From assembly GCA_012516015.1 (NCBI GenBank), contig JAAYXG010000491.1:1-12374 (forward strand): a stretch of 12,374 nt of DNA. Direction: 5' to 3'. Under the pieces are notes generated by a model. That model did not search any database, had not been told where the DNA came from, and saw only the letters and a list, made by a program, of their open reading frames with translations. The DNA comes from Lysobacteraceae bacterium. GTDB taxonomy: Bacteria; Pseudomonadota; Gammaproteobacteria; Steroidobacterales; Steroidobacteraceae. Within the stretch, counting starts at the first letter, position 1. Each line of letters opens with the position of its first letter. This document shows positions 1 to 6,210 of this stretch, one piece after another. Made by a program: the position numbers and the translations under genes.

Positions 1-1
1 C

Positions 2-415
2 GCGGTCGTTTTCGGATCCGAGCGCTACGGGCTCACGAACCAAGAGCTCGCGCGTTGTCACATGCTGGTGACGATACCGACGAGCGCGGACTACAGTTCG
101 CTCAATATCGCAATGGCGGTGCAGGTCGTCGCCTACGAGATCTGGCTCGCGACGCGTCCGGGTGCTCCCGCGCCTTTGCCGCGCGAGGTGCCGCTTGCTA
201 CCGCCGAGGAAATGACGCGGCTCTATGCGCACATCGAGGAAGTGCTCGATCAGATCGGCTTTCACGATCGCACCGGAGGAGGACATCTCATGGCGCGCAT
301 CCGTCGTTTGTTCAATCGCGCTCAACTGGATCAGAACGAGATGAACATCCTGCGTGGCATTCTCACCGCCGTGCAGGCGCGCAGGCGCCCCGCGGGCAAG
401 TCCGTCGCACGATGA
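2..415 (+). CDS. trmJ: TrmJ, tRNA (Cm32/Um32) 2'-O-methyltransferase, C-terminal part (5' end outside window)
   Basis: The last 137 residues of a SpoU/TrmH-class (SPOUT) methyltransferase. The frame is open from base 2, and the protein begins upstream of the window. Two SPOUT motifs are visible: [13 protein letters not shown] (motif 2) near the start, then [17 protein letters not shown] (motif 3), which forms part of the knotted SAM-binding site. After them comes the TrmJ-type helical C-terminal extension, including the [21 protein letters not shown] segment. E. coli TrmJ is about 246 residues, so a little over half is present. TrmJ 2'-O-methylates position 32 of the tRNA anticodon loop in the cytoplasm. 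In E. coli trmJ sits directly upstream of iscR; here its TGA (413-415) overlaps the iscS ATG (412-414), so no iscR lies between them. Recognition is by motif and context; the function is transferred from the family. Confidence 0.93.
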   Translation, partial: AVVFGSERYGLTNQELARCHMLVTIPTSADYSSLNIAMAVQVVAYEIWLATRPGAPAPLPREVPLATAEEMTRLYAHIEEVLDQIGFHDRTGGGHLMARIRRLFNRAQLDQNEMNILRGILTAVQARRRPAGKSVAR

Positions 416-1593
416 ACGCGCCGCTGCCGATCTATCTCGATTACGCGGCCACGACGCCGATCGACCCGCGCGTCGCGGAGGCGATGATCGAGTGCCTGCG
501 CGAGCCTGAGCTGCAAGGCAATCCGTCTTCCATGGGCCACGAGTATGGGCGGCGTGCGCGCGCGCGCGTCGAGCAAGCGCGCGCGCAAGTGGCCGCGGCC
601 GTGAACGGTCGGCCCGAGTGCATCGTCTGGACCTCCGGCGCGACCGAATCGAACAATCTCGCTTTGCTCGGCGTCGCGCGTTTTCACGCCGATCGCGGTA
701 AGCACATCGTTTCTTCGAAAACCGAGCACAAGGCCGTGCTCGATGCGCTCAAGCAGCTCGAGAGCGAAGGATTCTTCGTGACGTATCTCAAGCCCGGCGC
801 GGATGGGATCGTCGCGCCGGAGCAGGTGAGCGAGGCGCTGCGGGACGACACGCAGCTCGTCTCGCTCATGCACGTGAACAATGAGATCGGCATCATCCAG
901 GATGTCGGCGCTATCGGCCGCATCTGTCGCGAGCGCGGCATCTTGTTTCACGTCGATGCAGCGCAGAGCATGGGCAAAGTGGGGATCGATGTGCAGGCGA
1001 TGTGCGTCGACTTGCTTTCGCTCACGGCGCACAAGAGCTACGGGCCGAAGGGCGTCGGCGCGCTGTACGTGCGCCGCAATCCGCCGGTCGGTTTGCGGCC
1101 GCTCATTTTCGGCGGCGGGCAGGAGCTTGGACTGCGTTCGGGAACCCTTCCCACGCATCAGATCGTGGGCATGGGCCTTGCGTGCGAGATCGCCGAGCGC
1201 GAGCGCGAGGCGGACGTCGCACGCATTTGCGCGCTGAGAGAGCGCCTGTGGACGGGCATCTCGAAGCTCGGCCGTGTGGAGCTGAACGGACATCGGACTC
1301 AACGCGTGTGCGGCGTGCTCAACGTGAGCTTCCACGGTGTGGAGGGCGAAAGCCTCAAGTTCGCGCTCACGGACCTGGCGGTATCGTCGGGCTCGGCGTG
1401 CGCCTCCGCGTCGGATGCGCCCTCGTACGTCTTACGTGCGCTCGGCCGCAGCGATCAACTCGCGCAGAGCTCGCTTCGCTTCAGTTTGGGGCGCTTCACG
1501 ACCGAAGCGGAGATCGACGCCGCCATCGCGGCGGTGACGCGAGAGGTCGAGCGTCTGCGCGCGATCGCTCCCGCGACGAGTCCGGCGAAGTGA
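412..1593 (+). CDS. iscS: IscS-type cysteine desulfurase (NifS/IscS group I), short C-terminus
   Basis: A PLP-dependent cysteine desulfurase of 393 aa that converts cysteine to alanine and makes a protein-bound persulfide. The start is the ATG at 412, giving [20 protein letters not shown], which matches the N-terminus of E. coli IscS. The frame is open further upstream but that stretch lies inside trmJ and is not IscS-like. Visible landmarks are SGATESNN (PLP phosphate region), [23 protein letters not shown] (Asp182 and Gln185 of the PLP pocket), the Schiff-base lysine in [10 protein letters not shown] (Lys208), [14 protein letters not shown], and the catalytic loop [10 protein letters not shown] with Cys330. 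The protein ends about 13 residues after the last conserved helix, in [11 protein letters not shown]. It lacks most of the tail of 404-aa E. coli IscS that is implicated in IscU binding. It overlaps trmJ and the IscU-like gene by 4 nt each, which suggests translational coupling. Likely recipients are the neighbouring carriers and tRNA thiolation. Confidence 0.95.
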   Translation: MNAPLPIYLDYAATTPIDPRVAEAMIECLREPELQGNPSSMGHEYGRRARARVEQARAQVAAAVNGRPECIVWTSGATESNNLALLGVARFHADRGKHIVSSKTEHKAVLDALKQLESEGFFVTYLKPGADGIVAPEQVSEALRDDTQLVSLMHVNNEIGIIQDVGAIGRICRERGILFHVDAAQSMGKVGIDVQAMCVDLLSLTAHKSYGPKGVGALYVRRNPPVGLRPLIFGGGQELGLRSGTLPTHQIVGMGLACEIAEREREADVARICALRERLWTGISKLGRVELNGHRTQRVCGVLNVSFHGVEGESLKFALTDLAVSSGSACASASDAPSYVLRALGRSDQLAQSSLRFSLGRFTTEAEIDAAIAAVTREVERLRAIAPATSPAK

Positions 1594-1994
1594 CCGAGCG
1601 GAGAGAATATTCGGCGCTCGTAGAGCGCCATTTCGCCGCTCCGCGCAATGTCGGGCGATTCGAACCCGCCTTCGATGTGCTCGTCGCGCGATCGGGCAGA
1701 GTAGACCAAGGTATCGAGGTCGTGCTCAGCGCGCGGATCGAGGCCGAGCGCATCGCCGCCCTCAGGCACCTCGTCTACGGCTGCCCGCACTCGATTGCAG
1801 CCGCCTCGTGGCTCACGGAGCGCCTCGTCGGTGCGACGCTGGATGAGCTTGCGCAGTGGCGCTGGCGCGAAGCTGCGACGGCGCTCGACGTGCCGCCGGA
1901 GAAGTGGGGTCGTCTGCTGGCGATCGAGGACGCCGTGCGCGGGCTCGAGCGGGCCTGGCGCGAACGAGCGTCCAGCCGTGCACGAACGGCATGA
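1590..1994 (+). CDS. Degenerate IscU/NifU-N-like protein retaining one of three ligand cysteines
   Basis: A 134-aa protein starting at GTG 1590, which overlaps the iscS stop (GTGA). It aligns without gaps to E. coli IscU from the cluster-ligand region to the C-terminal helix. Shared landmarks are PRNVGRF near residues 18-24, [16 protein letters not shown] around residues 62-77 (IscU TYGCGSAIASSSLVTE), VPPEK at 101-105 (IscU LPPVK, the HscA-binding motif) and a final EDAV helix. In that alignment only Cys65 (IscU Cys63) is kept. IscU Cys37 becomes Asp39, Asp39 becomes Gly41, His105 becomes Gly107 and Cys106 becomes Arg108. A canonical [2Fe-2S] scaffold role is therefore unlikely. Its operon position suggests it still works with IscS, perhaps as a single-cysteine persulfide acceptor or a regulator, but that is inference. 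The fold assignment is confident; the function is unknown. Confidence 0.85.
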   Translation: MTERREYSALVERHFAAPRNVGRFEPAFDVLVARSGRVDQGIEVVLSARIEAERIAALRHLVYGCPHSIAAASWLTERLVGATLDELAQWRWREAATALDVPPEKWGRLLAIEDAVRGLERAWRERASSRARTA

Positions 1995-2010
1995 TCCGCG
2001 CACTTGACTA

Positions 2011-2027
2011 TGCGGCTTTCCGCCGCA
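2011..2027 (+). other. Small hairpin between the IscU-like gene and iscA
   Basis: TGCGGC (2011-2016) and GCCGCA (2022-2027) form a perfect 6-bp stem with a 5-nt loop in the 81-nt gap. No T-run follows, so it is not a standard terminator. It could stabilise or process the mRNA, or be chance in GC-rich DNA. A TTGACT resembling a -35 box lies just upstream (2004-2009), but I see no matching -10 box at normal spacing. Confidence 0.35.
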
Positions 2028-2054
2028 ATCCTCGGTAAATGCCGTTCAACTTGG

Positions 2055-2061
2055 AAAGGAG
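2055..2061 (+). promoter_or_regulatory. Shine-Dalgarno of iscA
   Basis: AAAGGAG is a strong Shine-Dalgarno match, 14 nt before the ATG at 2076. That spacing is longer than usual, but no closer in-frame start exists, and the protein from 2076 matches IscA from its first residue. Confidence 0.55.
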
Positions 2062-2075
2062 CCAGTGAACCTCTC

Positions 2076-2399
2076 ATGTCGATTTCGCTCACTCCCGCTG
2101 CTGCCGACCGAGTCCGAACCTTCCTCGGCCGTCGAGGTCACGGTATCGGCCTCCGGCTTGGCGTGAAGAAGACCGGGTGCTCCGGTTTCGCCTATGTCGT
2201 GAACTATGCCGATGAGATCGGCTCGAACGATCTGGTTTTCGAGGACCAAGGGGTCAAAGTCGTCATCGACCGCGAGAGCGCGGGATTTCTCGAAGGCACC
2301 GAGATCGATTTCGTCAAACAGGGCCTGAACGAGGCCTTTCGCTTCCGCAACCCCAACGTGAAGGGGGAATGCGGGTGCGGAGAGAGCTTTACTGTTTAG
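2076..2399 (+). CDS. iscA: IscA, A-type iron-sulfur carrier protein
   Basis: A 107-aa A-type carrier, the same length as E. coli IscA and aligned along its whole length. The start at ATG 2076 gives [17 protein letters not shown], as in E. coli MSITLSDSAAARVNTFL; a longer open frame from 2004 has no homology upstream. The three conserved cysteines are present: Cys35 in [10 protein letters not shown], and Cys99 and Cys101 in the C-terminal [21 protein letters not shown] and [12 protein letters not shown] are also typical. A-type carriers bind Fe or Fe-S clusters and pass them to apoproteins. Unlike the preceding IscU-like gene, this one shows no loss of key residues, so the locus is not simply decaying. 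It lies 81 nt after the IscU-like stop and has its own strong ribosome-binding site, so it may be translated independently. The usual downstream genes hscB, hscA, fdx and iscX do not follow. Confidence 0.96.
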   Translation: MSISLTPAAADRVRTFLGRRGHGIGLRLGVKKTGCSGFAYVVNYADEIGSNDLVFEDQGVKVVIDRESAGFLEGTEIDFVKQGLNEAFRFRNPNVKGECGCGESFTV

Positions 2400-2511
2400 G
2401 CTGGGGGCTGGAGCCAGAGTAAGAACACGCACTGGTAGGAATTTCCGCCCGAGCTCGCTCTAACGTCGAGTAGAGAACTGTGGGCGCGCCCGCTCTTTTC
2501 TGGCCCCAGCC
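2399..2511. repeat. Intergenic inverted repeat immediately after iscA
   Basis: GGCTGGGG at 2399-2406, beginning on the last base of the iscA stop codon, is exactly complementary to CCCCAGCC at 2504-2511. Weaker pairing extends inward (GCCAGAG near 2413-2419 against TCTGG near 2500-2503). The interior is about 90 nt and has no convincing ORF. The plan of a G-rich left arm at the stop codon and a C-rich right arm resembles the elements around metX, but the interior does not match theirs. Confidence 0.45.
2480..2500 (+). terminator. Weak candidate intrinsic terminator of the isc operon
   Basis: The stem GTGGG/CCCGC (2480-2484 with 2489-2493, one G-T pair) closes a CGCG loop, and the T-rich tract TCTTTTC follows. 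The stem is short, so this may be only a partial or Rho-assisted terminator. Its position between iscA and the candidate ndk promoter suits an operon end. Confidence 0.33.
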
Positions 2512-2543
2512 TCTCTCGTAACCCCTCGTCTCCGCTAGTTTTC

Positions 2544-2572
2544 TTGCCGCTCAAAGGTGGCGCGGGTAGACT
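2544..2572 (+). promoter_or_regulatory. Candidate sigma70 promoter for ndk
   Basis: TTGCCG (2544-2549) and TAGACT (2567-2572) are separated by exactly 17 bp; each matches its consensus hexamer at 4 of 6 positions. Transcription would start near 2579, leaving an ndk leader of about 200 nt. It lies just downstream of the terminator candidate, as expected for a new transcription unit. Confidence 0.42.
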
Positions 2573-2677
2573 GCGCGCGCGCAAAGGGGGCAGCGGCGGA
2601 AGGCTGTTGCGGCCGTGCCGGAGGGCCGGGCGCGCGGAGAATTCCAACCCTTTGATTGCGCACGTGAATTGATACCG

Positions 2678-2740
2678 GCTGGCGTCGACTACGCGGCCTT
2701 ACGTGGCGCTGCCGGCGTCCTCGTAGACGCCTTCGCCAGC
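2678..2740 (+). other. Structured segment in the ndk leader with competing hairpins
   Basis: GCTGGCG (2678-2684) can pair with CGCCAGC (2734-2740). GGCGTC occurs twice (2681-2686 and 2714-2719), and either copy can pair with GACGCC (2726-2731); the second does so across a 6-nt loop. These pairings exclude each other. The segment ends 40 nt before the ndk ATG. The rest of the 2400-2780 spacer shows no gene or tRNA that I can support. Confidence 0.35.
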
Positions 2741-2780
2741 CTCAACCGCTCACTTTCCACATCGAGGTCGACGTAAGTCT

Positions 2781-3212
2781 ATGGCGCTAGAACGCACTCT
2801 TTCCATTGTCAAACCGGACGGCGTCCAAAAGAACCTGATCGGTGAAGTCTACCGACGCTTCGAGCAGGCCGGCTTGCGCATCATCGCCGCGCGCATGATG
2901 CACCTGAGCCAGACCCAGGCCGAAGGGTTCTATGCCGTCCATCGCGAGCGCCCCTTCTTCAAGGACCTCGTCCAGTACATGATCTCGGGCCCCGTGATGG
3001 TGCAAGTGCTCGAAGGCGAGAATGCGGTAGCGAAGAACCGCGAACTCATGGGTGCGACCGATCCGAAGAAGGCGGACAAGGGCACGATTCGGGCGGATTT
3101 CGCGACCAGCATCGAAGAGAATGTCGTACACGGCTCCGACAGCATCGAGAACGCGAAGACCGAGATCGCCTATTTCTTCGCGGCCGCGGATCTGTGCCCC
3201 CGCACGCGCTAA
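2781..3212 (+). CDS. ndk: Nucleoside diphosphate kinase
   Basis: A 143-aa protein, exactly the length of E. coli Ndk and collinear with it. Ndk transfers the gamma phosphate of ATP to other (d)NDPs through a phosphohistidine and so balances nucleotide pools in the cytoplasm. Visible signatures are the N-terminal [15 protein letters not shown], the nucleotide-binding region ending in VLEGENAV, the [10 protein letters not shown] loop, GTIRADFA, the active-site motif NVVHGSDS with His117, and the C-terminal [16 protein letters not shown]. The start at ATG 2781 gives [13 protein letters not shown], matching the family N-terminus. Only a weak GAGG (2764-2767) precedes it, 13 nt away. In E. coli and relatives ndk also lies between the isc region and rlmN. 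Here it appears to be transcribed alone from the preceding 381-nt spacer, and a 93-nt spacer with a hairpin separates it from rlmN. Confidence 0.97.
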   Translation: MALERTLSIVKPDGVQKNLIGEVYRRFEQAGLRIIAARMMHLSQTQAEGFYAVHRERPFFKDLVQYMISGPVMVQVLEGENAVAKNRELMGATDPKKADKGTIRADFATSIEENVVHGSDSIENAKTEIAYFFAAADLCPRTR

Positions 3213-3223
3213 AGACAGGAGAC

Positions 3224-3305
3224 GGGGTCGGGATGACGGTAGAAGGGAGATAGGGTTCCTACTGTTCCGACCCGCGCCCCACGCTCAAGCCCAGAGCCCC
3301 AGCCC
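3224..3305. repeat. ndk-rlmN spacer: imperfect hairpin followed by heptamer-like C-rich repeats
   Basis: GGGTCGG (3225-3231) pairs with CCGACCC (3267-3273), and inside them GTAG (3239-3242) pairs with CTAC (3259-3262). No T-run follows, so it is not a classical terminator. It is followed by AGCCCAGAGCCCCAGCCC (3288-3305), made of the same motif as the 7-bp array at the window end, which abuts the rlmN start codon. This leaves rlmN without a recognisable Shine-Dalgarno sequence. Confidence 0.45.
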
Positions 3306-4505
3306 ATGCATGCCATGACAGCCAAAACGAACCTGCTCGGCCTGACGCGCGCCGAGCTGGAGGCGTTCGTCGAGGGCATGGGCGAAAAGCCTTTTCGCGC
3401 GCGCCAACTGCTCAAGTGGCTGTACAAGCGTAACGTCAGTGACTTCGACGAGATGACCGATCTCGCCAAGACGTTCCGCGCCAAGCTCAAGACGGTGGCG
3501 GAAGTACGCGTGCCCGAGATCACGATGACGCAAGTCTCCGCCGACGGCACCCGCAAGTGGCTCTTGGCAATGGATGCGGTGAGCGGCGGCGGACGCCGCT
3601 CGGCGTACGATGATCGCGAGCCCGATCTTCAGTCTTCAGTTCCCGGCCGGCCCGCGTTCCAAGCGCTCGACCAAGCCATCGAAATGGTTTTCATCCCGGA
3701 GCCGGACCGCGGCACGCTGTGCATCTCGAGCCAGGTGGGCTGCGCGATGGACTGCACGTTCTGCTCGACGGCGCAGCAGGGATTCAATCGCAACCTCAGC
3801 ACGGCGGAGATCGTGGGCCAAGTCTGGTTGGCGAATCGCGAGCTCGGGTTCCAGCCCGGGGGGGACCGGGTGATCACGAACGTCGTGTTCATGGGGATGG
3901 GCGAGCCGCTCGCGAACTACCGTAACGTCGTGCCGGCAGCCGAGATCCTCATGGACGATCTCGGTTTCGACATTTCGCGCCGCCGCGTCACGGTGAGCAC
4001 ATCCGGGCTGGTGCCGCAGATGCGCCGTCTTGCCGAGGAGACGAACTGCGCGCTCGCCGTGTCGTTACATGCGCCGAACGACGCGCTGCGCGACAAGCTC
4101 GTGCCGATCAACCGCAAACATCCGATTGCAGAGCTCCTCGATGCGTGCTGGCATTACGTCGATAAACAGAATGCGCGCAGCATCACGTTCGAGTACGTCA
4201 TGCTGGACGGCGTCAACGACGAGCCCGAGCACGCGTACGAGCTCGTGCGGCTTCTGAGGGGGAAACCGGCGAAGCTCAACCTGATTCCGTTCAATCCGTT
4301 CCCGCGGACGCCCTATCGCCGCTCGAGCGCAGCGGCGATCGAGCGCTTCCGGGACATTCTGAATGCGAATGGCGTGATCGCAACGACGCGTCGCACGCGC
4401 GGCGACGATATCGACGCTGCCTGCGGTCAGCTCGTCGGGCGCGTCAACGATCGAACGACGGTGCGGCTCGGGTCCAAGCTCATCTCAGTGGCGGTGCAAT
4501 CGTGA
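3306..4505 (+). CDS. rlmN: RlmN, dual-specificity 23S rRNA A2503 / tRNA A37 C2-methyltransferase, with an insertion
   Basis: A 399-aa radical SAM methyltransferase that makes 2-methyladenosine at 23S rRNA A2503 and tRNA position 37. The [4Fe-4S]-binding CxxxCxxC is CAMDCTFC (Cys146, Cys150, Cys153). Cys139 in GTLCISS corresponds to E. coli Cys118, and Cys373 in DIDAACGQL to the mCys355 methyl carrier. Other signatures are [51 protein letters not shown] and LIPFNPFP. Between KWLLAM and VFIPE there are about 31 residues more than in E. coli RlmN (roughly residues 90-122), in a region upstream of the cluster motif. The start may be ATG 3306 or ATG 3315; neither has a clear ribosome-binding site. 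The stop overlaps the GTG of pilW by 4 nt. All catalytic residues are present, so the enzyme should be active despite the insertion. Confidence 0.96.
   Translation: MHAMTAKTNLLGLTRAELEAFVEGMGEKPFRARQLLKWLYKRNVSDFDEMTDLAKTFRAKLKTVAEVRVPEITMTQVSADGTRKWLLAMDAVSGGGRRSAYDDREPDLQSSVPGRPAFQALDQAIEMVFIPEPDRGTLCISSQVGCAMDCTFCSTAQQGFNRNLSTAEIVGQVWLANRELGFQPGGDRVITNVVFMGMGEPLANYRNVVPAAEILMDDLGFDISRRRVTVSTSGLVPQMRRLAEETNCALAVSLHAPNDALRDKLVPINRKHPIAELLDACWHYVDKQNARSITFEYVMLDGVNDEPEHAYELVRLLRGKPAKLNLIPFNPFPRTPYRRSSAAAIERFRDILNANGVIATTRRTRGDDIDAACGQLVGRVNDRTTVRLGSKLISVAVQS
3573..3671 (+). other. In-frame insertion within rlmN carrying a perfect hairpin and a tandem heptamer
   Basis: This stretch encodes about residues 90-122 of RlmN and has no counterpart in E. 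coli RlmN. It begins with an 8-bp perfect stem, GAGCGGCG (3581-3588) pairing with CGCCGCTC (3594-3601) around a 5-nt loop. Further on CTTCAGT is repeated in tandem (3627-3633, 3634-3640). The frame is kept throughout. The boundaries are estimated from alignment by eye and could shift by a few codons. Confidence 0.5.
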
Positions 4506-5263
4506 AACGAACGACAATTATTTGCCTGGTGGCAATCACGATCGGGTTTGCAGGATGCGCTGGCAACTCTGATAAGGCGACCGTAGATCCCAAGCGGGCT
4601 TCCGAGATCAACCTCAATCTTGCGGTCGACTACTTGCGCAGAGGCAATCTCGCTCAGGCGAAAGAGAAGCTCGACCGCGCGCTCGAGCAGAATTCGCGCA
4701 ACGCGGCGGCGCATTCCGTGGCGGGGATGCTTTATACGCGCTTGCGCGATCCCGGCAAAGCGGACTCGCACTATCAGCGCGCCGTGTCGCTCGATCCGGA
4801 GAATGCCGAGTACAAGAACAATTACGCGGTATTCCTCTGTCAGCAGAATCGCTTCGAGCGCGGCGAGAAGCTCGCGCTGCAAGCTGCCAGCGACCTCCTC
4901 TACAAGACGCGCGAGGTCGCCTACTTCAATGCCGGCACGTGTGCCCGCAGCAGGGGCGACGCCGCGAGCGCGGAGAAGCACTTCCGAGAAGCGCTGAAGA
5001 TTCGGCCGCGCTTCGGCGAGGCGCTCTTTCAGCTTGCCGAGATCGAGTACGACCAGAAGAACTACTTGTCTGCGCGGGGCTTCTTGGAGCGCTACATGGA
5101 AGTGGGTCGGACGACGCCGGAATCCCTGTGGCTCGGTGTGCGCATCGAGCGCGGGCTCGGCAACAGCGCCGTCGCGCAACACTACGCAAACCGCTTGAAG
5201 GCCGAGTATCCGCACGCGAATCAGACGAAGCAGCTCGTGGAATCGGAACGGAACCCCGGATGA
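4502..5263 (+). CDS. pilW: PilW/PilF-type TPR lipoprotein, type IV pilus biogenesis
   Basis: A 253-aa protein starting at GTG 4502 within the rlmN stop (GTGA overlap). The N-terminus [19 protein letters not shown] is a lipoprotein signal peptide with Cys19 as the lipidation site, so the mature protein should be anchored in the outer membrane. From about residue 35 onward it consists of tetratricopeptide repeats, seen in segments such as [56 protein letters not shown] and [11 protein letters not shown]. The family's role is to help the secretin PilQ reach the outer membrane and multimerise. Placement between rlmN and rodZ is the standard pilW context in Gammaproteobacteria that make type IV pili. 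The lipobox FAGC is a little unusual at the -3 position but acceptable. No other pilus gene is in the window, so the pilus role rests on family and context. Confidence 0.9.
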   Translation: MKRTTIICLVAITIGFAGCAGNSDKATVDPKRASEINLNLAVDYLRRGNLAQAKEKLDRALEQNSRNAAAHSVAGMLYTRLRDPGKADSHYQRAVSLDPENAEYKNNYAVFLCQQNRFERGEKLALQAASDLLYKTREVAYFNAGTCARSRGDAASAEKHFREALKIRPRFGEALFQLAEIEYDQKNYLSARGFLERYMEVGRTTPESLWLGVRIERGLGNSAVAQHYANRLKAEYPHANQTKQLVESERNPG

Positions 5264-6174
5264 ACGACGCGCCGAGCGTAGAACTCGCATCGAACGATGC
5301 GGATGCGACGCCCGGTGCGCTCCTGAAGCGTGAACGGGAGCGCGCCGCGCTCACCGTGCAGCAGGCTGCGGAGGATCTGCACCTCGACCCTTGGATCATC
5401 GAAGCCATCGAGGACAACCGCTTCCTTGCGCTCGGCGCACCGGTGTACGCGCGAGGGCATCTGCGCAAATATGCAACGCGCCTCGGCGTGCCGGTGAGCG
5501 ATATCCTCGAGCGCTATGAGGCGCTGCAGGATCGACCGCACGAGCCCGAGCCGATTCCCGCCGCCGTTGCCGCGCCGATCCGGCCGCCGCGCCGTTCGCT
5601 GAAAGGCCCTGCCTGGACCGCGGTCTCGATTGCGGCGCTTGGGCTTGCAGGATATTTCGCGTTCGAGCTCTTCTACCCGCGGCTCGAGCCGACGCCGCAA
5701 GTGGCCGCCGTACCGTCGACGTCGCCGTCGACTCCTCGAGAATCACGAACACCGCCGCCCGTCGAACAACCGAGCTTCGATGCGGAGTCGGTCCCGGAGG
5801 ACACGCCATCGGCGCCGAGCGTTCCGGAGGCGACTACGGCGTCGGTCGCCGCGCCGCCCGAAGAGACTTCGACCGGCTCTGAGTCCAACGCTGCGGGCGA
5901 ATCGCTGACGGCGGCGGCGCCGATCCGAGTGCGATTGGAATACAGCGGCGAGTCGTGGACGGAAGTCTATGATGCGACCGGCGCGCGGCTGCTGTACGGG
6001 ATGGGAACGCCGCAGCGCGCGCGGACGCTCGTTGGCGTGCCGCCCATCCAAGTGAGCCTCGGCGCGGTATCCGCGGTGAGCTTGCACGTGAACGGAGAGC
6101 CGGTCCCGATTCCGCGGCGTGAAGGACGCGAGTTCACGCGCTTCACGATCGATTCGGACGGCAATTTGCGATAG
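5260..6174 (+). CDS. rodZ: RodZ, cytoskeletal/cell-shape protein with HTH and DUF4115 domains
   Basis: A 304-aa protein starting at ATG 5260, overlapping the pilW stop by 4 nt. The architecture is that of RodZ: a cytoplasmic Xre-like helix-turn-helix at about residues 19-90 (LLKRERERAALTVQQAAEDL, then APVYARGHLRKYATRLGV), a basic segment PPRRSLKG, one transmembrane helix at about residues 117-138 (WTAVSIAALGLAGYFAFELF), a Pro/Ser/Thr/Glu-rich periplasmic linker at about 140-220, and a C-terminal DUF4115 beta domain at about 225-304 (RVRLEYSGESWTEVYDATGA and VSLHVNGEPVPI). In RodZ the HTH binds MreB rather than DNA, linking the actin-like filament to the elongasome that sets rod shape. The longer open frame reaching back to 4939 lies inside pilW and is not used. 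An ispG gene commonly follows rodZ; here hisS begins 36 nt later. Confidence 0.94.
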   Translation: MNDAPSVELASNDADATPGALLKRERERAALTVQQAAEDLHLDPWIIEAIEDNRFLALGAPVYARGHLRKYATRLGVPVSDILERYEALQDRPHEPEPIPAAVAAPIRPPRRSLKGPAWTAVSIAALGLAGYFAFELFYPRLEPTPQVAAVPSTSPSTPRESRTPPPVEQPSFDAESVPEDTPSAPSVPEATTASVAAPPEETSTGSESNAAGESLTAAAPIRVRLEYSGESWTEVYDATGARLLYGMGTPQRARTLVGVPPIQVSLGAVSAVSLHVNGEPVPIPRREGREFTRFTIDSDGNLR

Positions 6175-6210
6175 AGAGACATCGCGAAAACTTAGATAGA
6201 CGAGATTTCG

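Noticed and set aside
555..587. 11-bp GC-alternating hairpin (TGCGCGCGCGC / GCGCGCGCGCA) inside iscS
   Set aside because: It is explained by consecutive Arg-Ala codons ([12 protein letters not shown]) in a conserved helix; no sign of a separate function.
331..1335. Minus-strand open frame (334 codons) opposite iscS
   Set aside because: An antisense shadow of a conserved gene, with no domain-like segments.
1991..2038. A 15-codon ORF (ATG overlapping the IscU-like stop) before iscA
   Set aside because: Very short, no recognisable content and no dedicated ribosome-binding site; the overlap alone is not enough.
2396..2647. Minus-strand 83-codon ORF in the iscA-ndk spacer
   Set aside because: Pro/Arg/Ser-rich with no motif, and it crosses the inverted repeat and the candidate ndk promoter.
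2590..2660. A tRNA-like GC-rich segment upstream of ndk
   Set aside because: No cloverleaf arms, no T-loop GTTCGA-type motif and no anticodon stem could be fitted.
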